The position numbers were made by a program, and so were the translations under genes. The notes below the pieces were generated by a model. The model had not been told where the DNA came from and did no database searches. It was given only the letters and a program-made list of their open reading frames with translations. 8,492 nucleotides of DNA from NCBI GenBank assembly GCA_028290385.1, contig JAQGJZ010000033.1:1-8492 (forward strand), read 5' to 3'. Shown piece after piece: positions 1-5,288 of this stretch (position 1 is the first letter of the stretch; each line of letters opens with the position of its first letter). This stretch comes from Enterovirga sp. (lineage in GTDB: Bacteria > Pseudomonadota > Alphaproteobacteria > Rhizobiales > Beijerinckiaceae).

Positions 1-51
1 TGCGGCCGCTTCGCCGGGCTAGGTCGCCCGTTCGTAGGTGAAGGCTCTCAT
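1..51 (-). pseudogene. paoB: PaoB-like FAD subunit of aldehyde oxidoreductase, 5' end, with in-frame amber codon
   Basis: Only the first 17 codons lie in the window. The ATG at 51-49 overlaps the stop of the upstream 2Fe-2S subunit gene (ATGA), the usual arrangement in paoABC (yagTSR) operons. The reading is MRAFTYERAT, then TAG at 21-19, then PGEAAA to the window edge. From memory, E. coli PaoB begins MKAFTYERVNTPAEAAL, so similarity continues on both sides of the stop, which falls at residue 11. In the family this protein binds FAD and passes electrons between the iron-sulfur and molybdenum subunits in the periplasm. The stop could be a true nonsense mutation, a sequencing error, or be bypassed by reinitiation or suppression. 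The homology is clear but short; loss of function is inferred. Confidence 0.6.
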
Positions 52-695
52 CCCTGCCTCACGGCCGGCTGCACGCCCGCGACCTCGGTCACGGCCACGA
101 CGATGATGGAAAAAGCGCCACAGCGGCAGATGTTGCCGCTCATTCGCTCGCGGATCTCAGCCTCGCTCAGCTGCACGGGGGCCGTGATGTCGGCCGTCAC
201 GTGGCTCGGAATGCCGGCCTTGACCTCGGCCAGCACGCTGACCGCCGAAACGATCTGGCCAGGGGTGCAATAGCCGCATTGATAGCCGTCGTGCTTCACG
301 AAGGCGGCCTGCATCGGATGGAGGTTATCCGGCGTGCCGAGCCCCTCGATCGTCGTGACCGCGCTGCCCTCGTGCATGAGCGCCAGCGTCAGGCAGGAAT
401 TGATGCGGACCCCGTCCACGATCACCGTGCAGGCGCCGCACTGGCCGTGGTCGCAGCCTTTCTTGGAGCCGGTGAGCTGCAGGTGCTCGCGCAGCAGGTC
501 GAGCAGGGTCGTGCGGGTGTCCACCTCGAGCGACCGCCCCTGGCCGTTCACGTTGAGGGACACACGCGACATCACCGGTGTTCCGGCCGGCGCGGGCTCG
601 GCGCGGGCTCCGAGCGGTGGGATTGCCGCCATCGCGGTGCAGGTGCCGACCATCAACTCGCGCCTGTTCATCTTCAAGTCGCCGGAACTCGGCAT
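48..695 (-). CDS. paoA: PaoA-like aldehyde oxidoreductase 2Fe-2S subunit (xanthine oxidase family), Tat-exported
   Basis: This 215-residue protein is the small iron-sulfur subunit of a molybdenum-containing aldehyde oxidoreductase of the PaoABC type, which oxidises aldehydes in the periplasm. A twin-arginine leader is visible (residues 9-31, N-RR-EL followed by a hydrophobic stretch and an Ala-rich end). A plant-type ferredoxin domain follows, with cluster ligands C81, C86, C89 and C101 in a CDHGQCGACT context. The C-terminal [2Fe-2S]-binding domain has C140, C143, C190 and C192 (QCGYC and CRCG). The length is close to E. coli PaoA (about 229). I chose the ATG at 695 because GGAGG sits five bases upstream; a longer GTG-initiated frame to 785 has no comparable site. 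The stop overlaps the paoB start. The tail after CRCGA (FSIIVVAV) departs from the usual Y-x-N-I pattern, which may reflect relaxed selection given the broken paoB. Confidence 0.9.
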   Translation of the reverse strand: MPSSGDLKMNRRELMVGTCTAMAAIPPLGARAEPAPAGTPVMSRVSLNVNGQGRSLEVDTRTTLLDLLREHLQLTGSKKGCDHGQCGACTVIVDGVRINSCLTLALMHEGSAVTTIEGLGTPDNLHPMQAAFVKHDGYQCGYCTPGQIVSAVSVLAEVKAGIPSHVTADITAPVQLSEAEIRERMSGNICRCGAFSIIVVAVTEVAGVQPAVRQG

Positions 696-840
696 CACCA
701 CCTCCAGATCGCCGTCCGCGCGACGGCGGCGCTCTGGGAAGTGCGGCCGCGTCCCGACGCCTCGTTCTGCTGAGCCGGCTGCCACCTAGGGTGGAAAGGC
801 CGGCGGTTTGCGGGCTTCAACGAGCCGAGGCAGCAACAGG

Positions 841-869
841 TTCGGGCTGCCAATTGCCGCAGCGCCGAA
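841..869. repeat. Imperfect inverted repeat between the methyltransferase gene and paoA
   Basis: The left arm TTCGGGCTGC (841-850) pairs with GCAGC-G-CCGAA (859-869): ten base pairs with one bulged G and an eight-base loop. It lies in the 249-base gap between the methyltransferase stop and the paoA start, about 150 bases upstream of paoA. Read on the plus strand it is followed by a short T run (TTTT at 876-879), but no plus-strand gene ends here. On the minus strand there is no T tract. It could be an operator for the aldehyde oxidoreductase operon or a structure at the end of the methyltransferase transcript. I see no gene in this gap. Confidence 0.35.
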
Positions 870-944
870 CGGGCCTTTTGCGCGGTTGTCCCTGTTTGGC
901 GGGCGCTGCGGAGACGCACTCCGGCCCGCGGATGCCCCCCAGGG

Positions 945-1916
945 TCAGGGGGCAGGCTTGCGGATCAGCAGCCCGAACGACGTGCAATCATAGCCGAGGA
1001 TGCGCAGGCGAAGGTGGATGTTGTCCTTGTACGGCGGGAGATCCACCAGGCGGTCGGCGAGCCCGCCGGCTGCACTGAAATCGAGCGGCGCGACGTCGAA
1101 CCCGCGCTCCTTCAGGCGTCTAGCGAGCCTTTCGATGTCGCGGCGACGATAGAGGCTGAGACCTGACGACTCCGCCGTGAAGATGTTCGAAGTGAAGTTG
1201 AACTCTGTCGTGTGGACAGCGACACCCCCTGGGCGGAGCGTCGCGAGGGACGCCTCGACGAAGCGCATGCCGTGCTCCAGCGAGCCGAGATGCTCGAAGC
1301 AGCATGTCGACCAGCAGAAATCGAATTGTTCTCCCAGATCTTCGGGGATCGCGTTCATGTCCACGGCCCGGAACCGGACATTGTGGGCGAACAACGCCGG
1401 ATCGCACAGGCCGCGCTCGTTCAGCCGCGTGCAGCTGCTGCTATGCTCGCGCGTGGCAACCCAGCCCTGATTTTGGGCTGCGGTTTCCGCCTGATCCGTC
1501 GCCAGGATCTCGCACCCGAAACTGGCAAACAGGCTCGGGAGCGGCTCCTGTCCGACCCCGAAGACGAGCCCGCGGCGGCCGGGTTTCAGCATGCCTTCGT
1601 CCCACAAGGACTGGCCGACGTAAAAGTACTCCCATTGTTTCCGGTGCAGGGTGGGCTCCTCACCGGTCTTCCTGATCCACCAGGTGAACTCGGGCAGCGA
1701 CAAATGCTGTTGGCGGCAGAAGGTCGAACCGAGATGGAGCTGCCTCGGATGCTCGATGTCGCCCACAGGACCAAATACGTCGGCGATCAATTGCGCACGC
1801 CGCTCTGGTGTATTCTTGTTTCTAGCGAGCGTCTCCAGGTAGCTATGGCGAATCATCGGCCCGCGCCTGGTCCGGGCCAGAGACGTCAGCTCTTGAATGA
1901 GATGTCTGTCGAGCAT
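945..1916 (-). CDS. Class I SAM-dependent methyltransferase
   Basis: A 323-residue protein with a Rossmann-type methyltransferase core. The glycine-rich SAM-binding motif I is VFGVGQEPLP (about residues 118-127), the acidic end of beta 2 is ILATD (D141), VDMNAIP (185-191) fits the adenine-binding loop, and FDFCWSTCCFEHL (198-210) is the motif IV region. LRPGGVAVHTTEFN (227-240) is the post-IV strand. No transmembrane segment or signal peptide is seen. The first 110 residues are a family-specific N-terminal region. Enzymes of this general type often modify sugars or other small molecules, but the substrate cannot be read here. The start is uncertain: in-frame ATGs at 2003 and 1967 would add 29 or 17 residues, and none has a well-placed Shine-Dalgarno. 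I prefer 1916 because the protein-like sequence begins there; its AGAGGA lies unusually close. The DNA has lower GC than its neighbours, with more A/T-ending codons, suggesting acquisition. Confidence 0.8.
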   Translation of the reverse strand: MLDRHLIQELTSLARTRRGPMIRHSYLETLARNKNTPERRAQLIADVFGPVGDIEHPRQLHLGSTFCRQQHLSLPEFTWWIRKTGEEPTLHRKQWEYFYVGQSLWDEGMLKPGRRGLVFGVGQEPLPSLFASFGCEILATDQAETAAQNQGWVATREHSSSCTRLNERGLCDPALFAHNVRFRAVDMNAIPEDLGEQFDFCWSTCCFEHLGSLEHGMRFVEASLATLRPGGVAVHTTEFNFTSNIFTAESSGLSLYRRRDIERLARRLKERGFDVAPLDFSAAGGLADRLVDLPPYKDNIHLRLRILGYDCTSFGLLIRKPAP

Positions 1917-2041
1917 TCCTCTGTCATAGCAACCATGCGGAAGGTCATGCAACCGGCAGTTTGACATCCGATTGCGCCCTGAACCTGCCTGGCCTGCGCG
2001 CATGCTTCGGCGTGGGGCGCCTTCGCCAGGACCCTAGCCAG

Positions 2042-2051
2042 CGAATATTCG
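2042..2051. repeat. AT-rich perfect palindrome upstream of the methyltransferase gene
   Basis: CGAATATTCG is a perfect ten-base palindrome with an AT core in a GC-rich gap. It lies about 125 bases upstream of the preferred methyltransferase start and 40 bases upstream of the most distal ATG. It could be a small regulator-binding site or part of a promoter. No clear -35/-10 pair was found with it. Confidence 0.25.
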
Positions 2052-2101
2052 TTTCGACTTGTTGGCGTGGAAAGGGGATGCGGGAGGTCTTTTTCGCGCC
2101 C

Positions 2102-2130
2102 GCAGGGTGGCCCATCCGGCGGGGCCCTGC
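2102..2130 (-). terminator. GC-rich hairpin after the small HTH gene
   Basis: GCAGGG (2102-2107) is complementary to CCCTGC (2125-2130). An overlapping inner stem, GGCCC (2109-2113) with GGGCC (2122-2126), offers an alternative fold. The structure starts 16 bases after the stop of the helix-turn-helix gene on the minus strand, where a transcript end is expected. There is no U tract, so intrinsic termination is not proven. Confidence 0.35.
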
Positions 2131-2145
2131 CGTCTCTGGCCTCGG

Positions 2146-2448
2146 CTAGGGCGCCGGGGGCCGGTCGGCTGTGCCGAGCCGGATGCGTTCGGCCACCGCG
2201 CGCGCGGTTTCGGCGCGGCCCTGCCAGTCCGCCCGGCGCCGCTCCAGGGCGGCCACGAGGGCGTCGGCCACCCAACCCGGGATCGAGCGTGTGGCGGTGC
2301 TCCAATGGTGGAGGACGGCCGGGCTCAGCGCGCGGCCCCGCACATCGCCGAGATAATGCGCGAGCGGCGTCTGCCAGCGTTCGCCGAACATCAGCTCGCC
2401 GACGAACCGGAGAAAGCCGGGCGTCAGCAGCGGAGCCGCACCGGACAT
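2146..2448 (-). CDS. Small helix-turn-helix-like protein
   Basis: A 100-residue protein. The core FGERWQTPLAHYLGDV (21-36), then LSPAVLHHWSTATRSIP (41-57) and GWVADALVAALERR (58-71), resembles small XRE/Cro-type proteins of alphaproteobacteria. In those, a GERWQ-x2-LA-x2-L helix is followed by a recognition helix with V/L-x2-W and an IP-x-WV turn. The C-terminal third is a charged helix. It is probably a DNA-binding protein; the target is unknown. The ATG at 2448 is chosen because AGGA lies seven bases upstream; an extension to 2505 has no such site. It lies downstream of glnII on the same strand, separated by 180 bases that contain a hairpin, so it is probably transcribed on its own. The HTH assignment rests on pattern recognition rather than a defined signature. 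Confidence 0.7.
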   Translation of the reverse strand: MSGAAPLLTPGFLRFVGELMFGERWQTPLAHYLGDVRGRALSPAVLHHWSTATRSIPGWVADALVAALERRRADWQGRAETARAVAERIRLGTADRPPAP

Positions 2449-2583
2449 CGTCGTGTCCTCGGCGGCGGGCAGGTGTGCGCGATAGCGTCGTGCGGTGCCT
2501 TGCACGTCTCAAAACCCTGCCGTGCGCACCCGTGTCGGCCCGCAGCCCCGTCAGCGTGGGCGAGGGGGCTGGAAGCGGCGTCC

Positions 2584-2602
2584 CGGCCCGCAAACGGGGC
2601 CG
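2584..2602 (-). terminator. GC hairpin downstream of glnII
   Basis: CGGCCC (2584-2589) and GGGCCG (2597-2602) form a six-base-pair all-GC stem with a seven-base loop, 26 to 45 bases beyond the glnII stop on the minus strand. A second short stem, GCGGCC/GGCCGC (2623-2637), brackets the glnII stop codon itself. No T-rich tail follows either, so this is a likely transcript-end structure rather than a certain intrinsic terminator. Confidence 0.35.
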
Positions 2603-2628
2603 AGACGCGTGGGGTGGCGCGGGCGGCC

Positions 2629-3666
2629 TCAGGCCGCGGCCGCGACCTCGGCCGTGGGCACCTCGGAGATCGTCTTCAGGATCTGCGAGGCGATCTGGTA
2701 GGGGTCGCCCATGGAGTTCGGGCGGCGATCCTCAAGGTAGCCCTTGTAGTCGTTGTTCACGAAGGAATGCGGCACGCGGATCGAAGCGCCTCGATCGGCC
2801 ACGCCCCAGCTGAACTTGTTCCACGGCGCGGTCTCGTGCTTGCCGGTCAGACGCTGGTCGTTGTCCGGTCCGTAGACGGCGATGTGGTCCATCAGGTTCT
2901 TGTCGAACGCCGCCATCATGGCTTCGAAATAGGCCTTGCCGCCGATCGTCCGCATGTGCTCGGTCGAGAAGTTGCAGTGCATGCCCGAGCCGTTCCAGTC
3001 GGTGTCGCCGAGCGGCTTGCAGTGCCACTCGATATCGATGCCGTAGCCCTCGCAGAGGCGCATCAGGATGTAGCGCGCGATCCACATCTGGTCGGCGGCC
3101 GTCTTGGAGCCCTTGCCGAAGATCTGGAATTCCCACTGGCCCTTGGCCACCTCGGCGTTGATCCCCTCGTGGTTGATGCCGGCCGCGAGGCAGAGGTCGA
3201 GATGCTCCTCCACGATCTCGCGCGCCACCGAGCCGACGTTCTTGTAGCCGACGCCGGTGTAGTAGGGGCCCTGCGGAGCCGGATAGCCCTCGGCCGGGAA
3301 GCCCAGCGGGCGCCCATCCTGATAGAAGAAGTATTCCTGCTCGAAACCGAACCAGGCGCCCTCGTCGTCCAGCACGGTGGCGCGCTTGTTCGACGGATGC
3401 GGGGTGACGCCGTCCGGCATCATGACTTCGCACATGACGAGCACGCCGTTGGTGCGGGTCGCGTCCGGATAGGCCGCCACGGGCTTCAGCACGCAATCGG
3501 ACGAGTGGCCCTCGGCCTGCATCGTCGACGAGCCATCAAAGCCCCAGAGCGGGAGCTGGTCGACCGTCGGAAAGCTGTCGAAATCCTTGATCTGCGTTTT
3601 GCCGCGCAGGTTCGGGGTCGGGGTGTACCCGTCCAGCCAAATATACTCGAGCTTGTACTTCGTCAT
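2629..3666 (-). CDS. glnII: Glutamine synthetase, type II (GSII)
   Basis: A cytoplasmic ATP-dependent ligase making glutamine from glutamate and ammonium. At 345 residues it has the length of GSII, the eukaryote-like form found in rhizobia, Methylobacterium relatives and actinobacteria, and not the roughly 470-residue GSI. The beta-grasp signature WGFDGSST is at 41-48. Metal and substrate residues lie in FGFEQEYFF (106-114), GINAEVAKGQWEFQ (168-181), NGSGMHCNFST (225-235), NDQRLTGKHETAP (269-281), RGASIRVP (292-299) and LEDRRPNSMGDPY (311-323). All expected motifs are intact. GSII lacks the adenylylation control of GSI; in rhizobia it is set by NtrC/sigma-54 transcription and by the GstI translational inhibitor, and candidates for both lie directly upstream. 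The Shine-Dalgarno is weak (GAGAG eight bases before the ATG), which fits translational control. Confidence 0.97.
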   Translation of the reverse strand: MTKYKLEYIWLDGYTPTPNLRGKTQIKDFDSFPTVDQLPLWGFDGSSTMQAEGHSSDCVLKPVAAYPDATRTNGVLVMCEVMMPDGVTPHPSNKRATVLDDEGAWFGFEQEYFFYQDGRPLGFPAEGYPAPQGPYYTGVGYKNVGSVAREIVEEHLDLCLAAGINHEGINAEVAKGQWEFQIFGKGSKTAADQMWIARYILMRLCEGYGIDIEWHCKPLGDTDWNGSGMHCNFSTEHMRTIGGKAYFEAMMAAFDKNLMDHIAVYGPDNDQRLTGKHETAPWNKFSWGVADRGASIRVPHSFVNNDYKGYLEDRRPNSMGDPYQIASQILKTISEVPTAEVAAAA

Positions 3667-3683
3667 CCGGGCTCTCTCGTGCG

Positions 3684-3715
3684 TTGACGGATCGAGCGTT
3701 TCGCGATCCGATCAA
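3684..3715 (-). promoter_or_regulatory. Hairpin in the predicted glnII 5' leader
   Basis: TTGA-CGGATCG (3684-3694) is complementary to CGATCCG-A-TCAA (3704-3715), giving eleven base pairs interrupted by one bulged A, with a nine-base loop. If transcription starts about twelve bases past the sigma-54 -12 element (near 3733), the stem lies wholly in the 5' untranslated leader, ending 18 bases before the ATG. It does not bury the weak Shine-Dalgarno. It is a candidate site for translational control of glnII, possibly by GstI; that link is inference. Confidence 0.5.
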
Positions 3716-3742
3716 TGTGCCACCCACGGCCGAGCCGTCCGA

Positions 3743-3758
3743 AGCAGCAAGCGTGCCA
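3743..3758 (-). promoter_or_regulatory. Sigma-54 (RpoN) promoter for glnII
   Basis: On the minus strand the sequence reads TGGCACGCTTGCTGCT. Against TGGCACG-N4-TTGCW, every fixed position matches except the first T of the -12 element (C here), and the GG-GC spacing is exact. The element lies 77 bases upstream of the glnII start codon, giving a leader of about 67 bases. NtrC-activated sigma-54 transcription of glnII is established in rhizobia, so position and expectation agree. Confidence 0.8.
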
Positions 3759-3859
3759 GCTTCAGCCCAGGGGATCGCCCGGCTTTCGGGCGGCCTAAAA
3801 CGCAGGCTGACGCTTTTCGCGCCACCCCTCTGCGCAAAAAACGACGCCGAAGTAATCGC

Positions 3860-3876
3860 TGCGCATATTGTCGGCA
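3860..3876. promoter_or_regulatory. Candidate NtrC binding site
   Basis: TGCGCATATTGTCGGCA keeps the outer TGC-N11-GCA symmetry and AT-rich centre of the NtrC consensus TGCACYA-W3-TRGTGCA but mismatches at several inner positions. It is centred about 135 bases upstream of the predicted glnII start point, a normal enhancer distance. The same site would lie upstream of gstI, so it could act on both genes. Confidence 0.3.
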
Positions 3877-3934
3877 TTCGGCAAAATTCGCCGCGCGGTG
3901 GTGCTGGCCGGGAAGGCAGTCGCGATTATATGGA

Positions 3935-3966
3935 TGCAACGCAAGGGCTTTGTTCTGCGTTATGCA
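3935..3966 (+). promoter_or_regulatory. Hairpin or operator in the gstI leader
   Basis: TGC-AACGCA (3935-3943) pairs with TGCGTT-AT-GCA (3956-3966): nine base pairs with a two-base bulge and a twelve-base loop. It ends five bases before the AGAGG ribosome-binding site of gstI (3972-3976). It may act as an RNA structure affecting gstI translation or as a DNA site for a repressor. Confidence 0.35.
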
Positions 3967-3983
3967 GCCGAAGAGGTCGCAAC

Positions 3984-4172
3984 ATGAACACTGATGCCGT
4001 TCGCCCATCGGCGAAGATTTATCAATTTCCGGTTCGGGTCCGGTCGGCAGGTGCCTCGACTCGCAATGACAGCGGCAAGGGCGCAGCCAACATCCCGCGC
4101 GCAACCGTCTCCGTGGGCGCCGCCTGGTATCACGAGGCCGCAATCCAGGAGGACAGGCCCCGAAAGCCCTGA
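3984..4172 (+). CDS. gstI: GstI, glutamine synthetase translational inhibitor (DUF2735)
   Basis: A 62-residue basic protein. The two conserved blocks of the DUF2735/GstI family are present: SAKIYQFPV near the N terminus (9-17) and SVGAAWYHEAAIQE near the C terminus (43-56), joined by a variable linker rich in Ser, Gly and Ala. The length matches Rhizobium leguminosarum GstI (about 63 residues), which is encoded divergently from glnII and lowers GSII synthesis at the level of translation. The same divergent arrangement is seen here. The ATG at 3984 has AGAGG seven bases upstream, and the same frame open back to 3684 is non-coding leader. No membrane segment or signal peptide is present. Family identity rests on the two motifs plus gene order; the mechanism is taken from the Rhizobium protein. 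Confidence 0.85.
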   Translation: MNTDAVRPSAKIYQFPVRVRSAGASTRNDSGKGAANIPRATVSVGAAWYHEAAIQEDRPRKP

Positions 4173-4178
4173 TCGGAA

Positions 4179-4213
4179 CTGCCTGTTTTTGCGCCAGCCG
4201 CAGCCGCAGGCAG
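4179..4213. terminator. Inverted repeat between convergent gstI and glsA
   Basis: CTGCCTG (4179-4185) is complementary to CAGGCAG (4207-4213), with a 21-base loop that includes TTTTT. It occupies the 62-base gap between the converging stops of gstI and glsA, where a bidirectional terminator is expected. The long loop and lack of a T tract after either arm make it a weak candidate. Confidence 0.3.
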
Positions 4214-4234
4214 GGTGGCGAGCGCCGGGCGCGC

Positions 4235-5164
4235 TCACATGCCGAAGATCGACCAGCCGAGGCGTCTGGTGAGTTCCTCAAGGGCAATCCGGCCGAGGTG
4301 GGAATTGCCCGACGGGTCGAGCCCGGGTGACCAGACGGCGATGGATGCCTTACCGGGGGCGATCGCCAGAATGCCGCCCCCGACCCCGCTCTTCCCGGGC
4401 AGGCCTACCCGGAAGGCGAATTCGCCGGAGCCGTCGTAATGCCCGCAGGTCAGCATCAGGGCGTTGATGCGCCGTGCCCGATCGGGCTGCACGACCGATA
4501 GGCCGGTCTCCGGATTGCGGCCGAGATGCGCCAGGAAGCGCCCGGCCGTCGCGAGCTGCCGGCACGACATCGCGATCGCGCAATGGTGGAAATAAACGCC
4601 CAGCACGAAGTCGACCGCGTTGTCGAGGCGGTCGAAGGACTTCATGTAGTTGGCCAGCGCCCGGTTGCGGAACCCGGTCCGCTGTTCTGAGGCCGCCACC
4701 GCCTGGTCGATCGCGATCGCGCCATCCTGCCCGAGAAACTGCATGAAACGCAGGATCTCGCCCAAGGCCTCCCGGGGCTGGTGGCCGGAAACGATCACGT
4801 CCGTCACCGCGAGGGCGCCCGCATTGATGAAGGGATTGCGCGGCAGGCCTTGTTCCCGCTCGAGCTGGACGATGGAGTTGAAGGGGCTGCCGGAGGGCTC
4901 GCGTCCGACGCGGCTCCAGAGCCGGTCACCGACCTTCCCCAGGGCCAGGGTGAGGGTAAAAACCTTCGAGATGCTCTGGATGGAGAACGGCGTGTCGGCA
5001 TCGCCCCCGACCGCGACGTTGCCCTCGCGGTCGATCACGGCGATCCCGAAGGCGCCTGGATCGACCCGCGCGAGTTCCGGAATGTAGGTCGCGACCTCGC
5101 CCCGATCCTCCCGCGCCCGCATCGCATCGACGATCTCGCTGACGATCTCCTGCAGGTCCGACAC
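4235..5164 (-). CDS. glsA: Glutaminase (serine-dependent beta-lactamase fold)
   Basis: Hydrolyses glutamine to glutamate and ammonium in the cytoplasm. The 309-residue length equals that of E. coli YbaS/YneH. The catalytic Ser-x-x-Lys pair is in FSIQSISK (S64, K67). PFINAGA (111-117, N114), the E160 region [10 protein letters not shown] (158-167), [10 protein letters not shown] (188-197, Y191), [11 protein letters not shown] (240-250, Y243) and the GKSGVGGG loop (257-264) are all present, so it looks active. I chose the GTG at 5164 because AGGAG lies five bases upstream and the product then matches family length; the open frame to 5398 adds 78 low-complexity, arginine-rich residues overlapping the next gene. 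It converges with gstI and lies next to glnII, suggesting a glutamine-homeostasis neighbourhood, although it is not co-transcribed with glnII. Confidence 0.96.
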   Translation of the reverse strand: MSDLQEIVSEIVDAMRAREDRGEVATYIPELARVDPGAFGIAVIDREGNVAVGGDADTPFSIQSISKVFTLTLALGKVGDRLWSRVGREPSGSPFNSIVQLEREQGLPRNPFINAGALAVTDVIVSGHQPREALGEILRFMQFLGQDGAIAIDQAVAASEQRTGFRNRALANYMKSFDRLDNAVDFVLGVYFHHCAIAMSCRQLATAGRFLAHLGRNPETGLSVVQPDRARRINALMLTCGHYDGSGEFAFRVGLPGKSGVGGGILAIAPGKASIAVWSPGLDPSGNSHLGRIALEELTRRLGWSIFGM

Positions 5165-5251
5165 GCTCTCTCCTATGGCCCCGGGGCGCGAAGACGCATG
5201 CCACGGGCCAAAGCGGGAGAAGCGGACGAGGCGCCTGGACTGGGCATCCGC

Positions 5252-5283
5252 TCCCGGGCCGGCTTCGGGAAGCCGGGCCGGGA
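5252..5283 (-). terminator. Long GC hairpin after the monooxygenase gene
   Basis: Fifteen positions are arranged symmetrically with one G-G mismatch: the GGCTTC/GAAGCC core (5261-5274) with a two-base spacer, extended by CC/GG and an outer TCCCGG/CCGGGA stem. It starts five bases after the stop of the IsdG-like gene on the minus strand and lies upstream of glsA. No U tract follows. It probably marks a transcript end or a processing site separating the two genes. Confidence 0.45.
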
Positions 5284-5288
5284 AGGGC

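Larger units (their letters stand above)
3667..3983. other. Divergent glnII-gstI regulatory region
   Basis: This 317-base gap without a gene separates glnII (minus) from gstI (plus). From the glnII side it holds a leader hairpin (3684-3715), a sigma-54 promoter (3743-3758), an imperfect inverted repeat TTTT-C-GCGC / GCGC-AAAA (3814-3839), a candidate NtrC site (3860-3876) and a hairpin in the gstI leader (3935-3966). It is visibly more AT-rich than the flanking genes, with an A6 run at 3836-3841. No convincing -35/-10 pair for gstI was found; TTATAT at 3926-3931 is a possible -10 without a good -35. Confidence 0.7.

Noticed and set aside
696..785. N-terminal extension of PaoA from a GTG at 785
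   Set aside because: It lacks a ribosome-binding site and would bury the Tat leader behind 30 arginine-rich residues.
2059..3687. A 542-codon open frame on the plus strand across glnII
   Set aside because: It lies antisense to the intact glnII gene, is rich in Arg, Ala and His as expected of a GC-rich shadow frame, and shows no domain pattern.
3684..3983. Upstream extension of gstI to 3684
   Set aside because: The open frame covers the glnII promoter and leader region; conserved family sequence begins at the ATG at 3984, which has its own ribosome-binding site.
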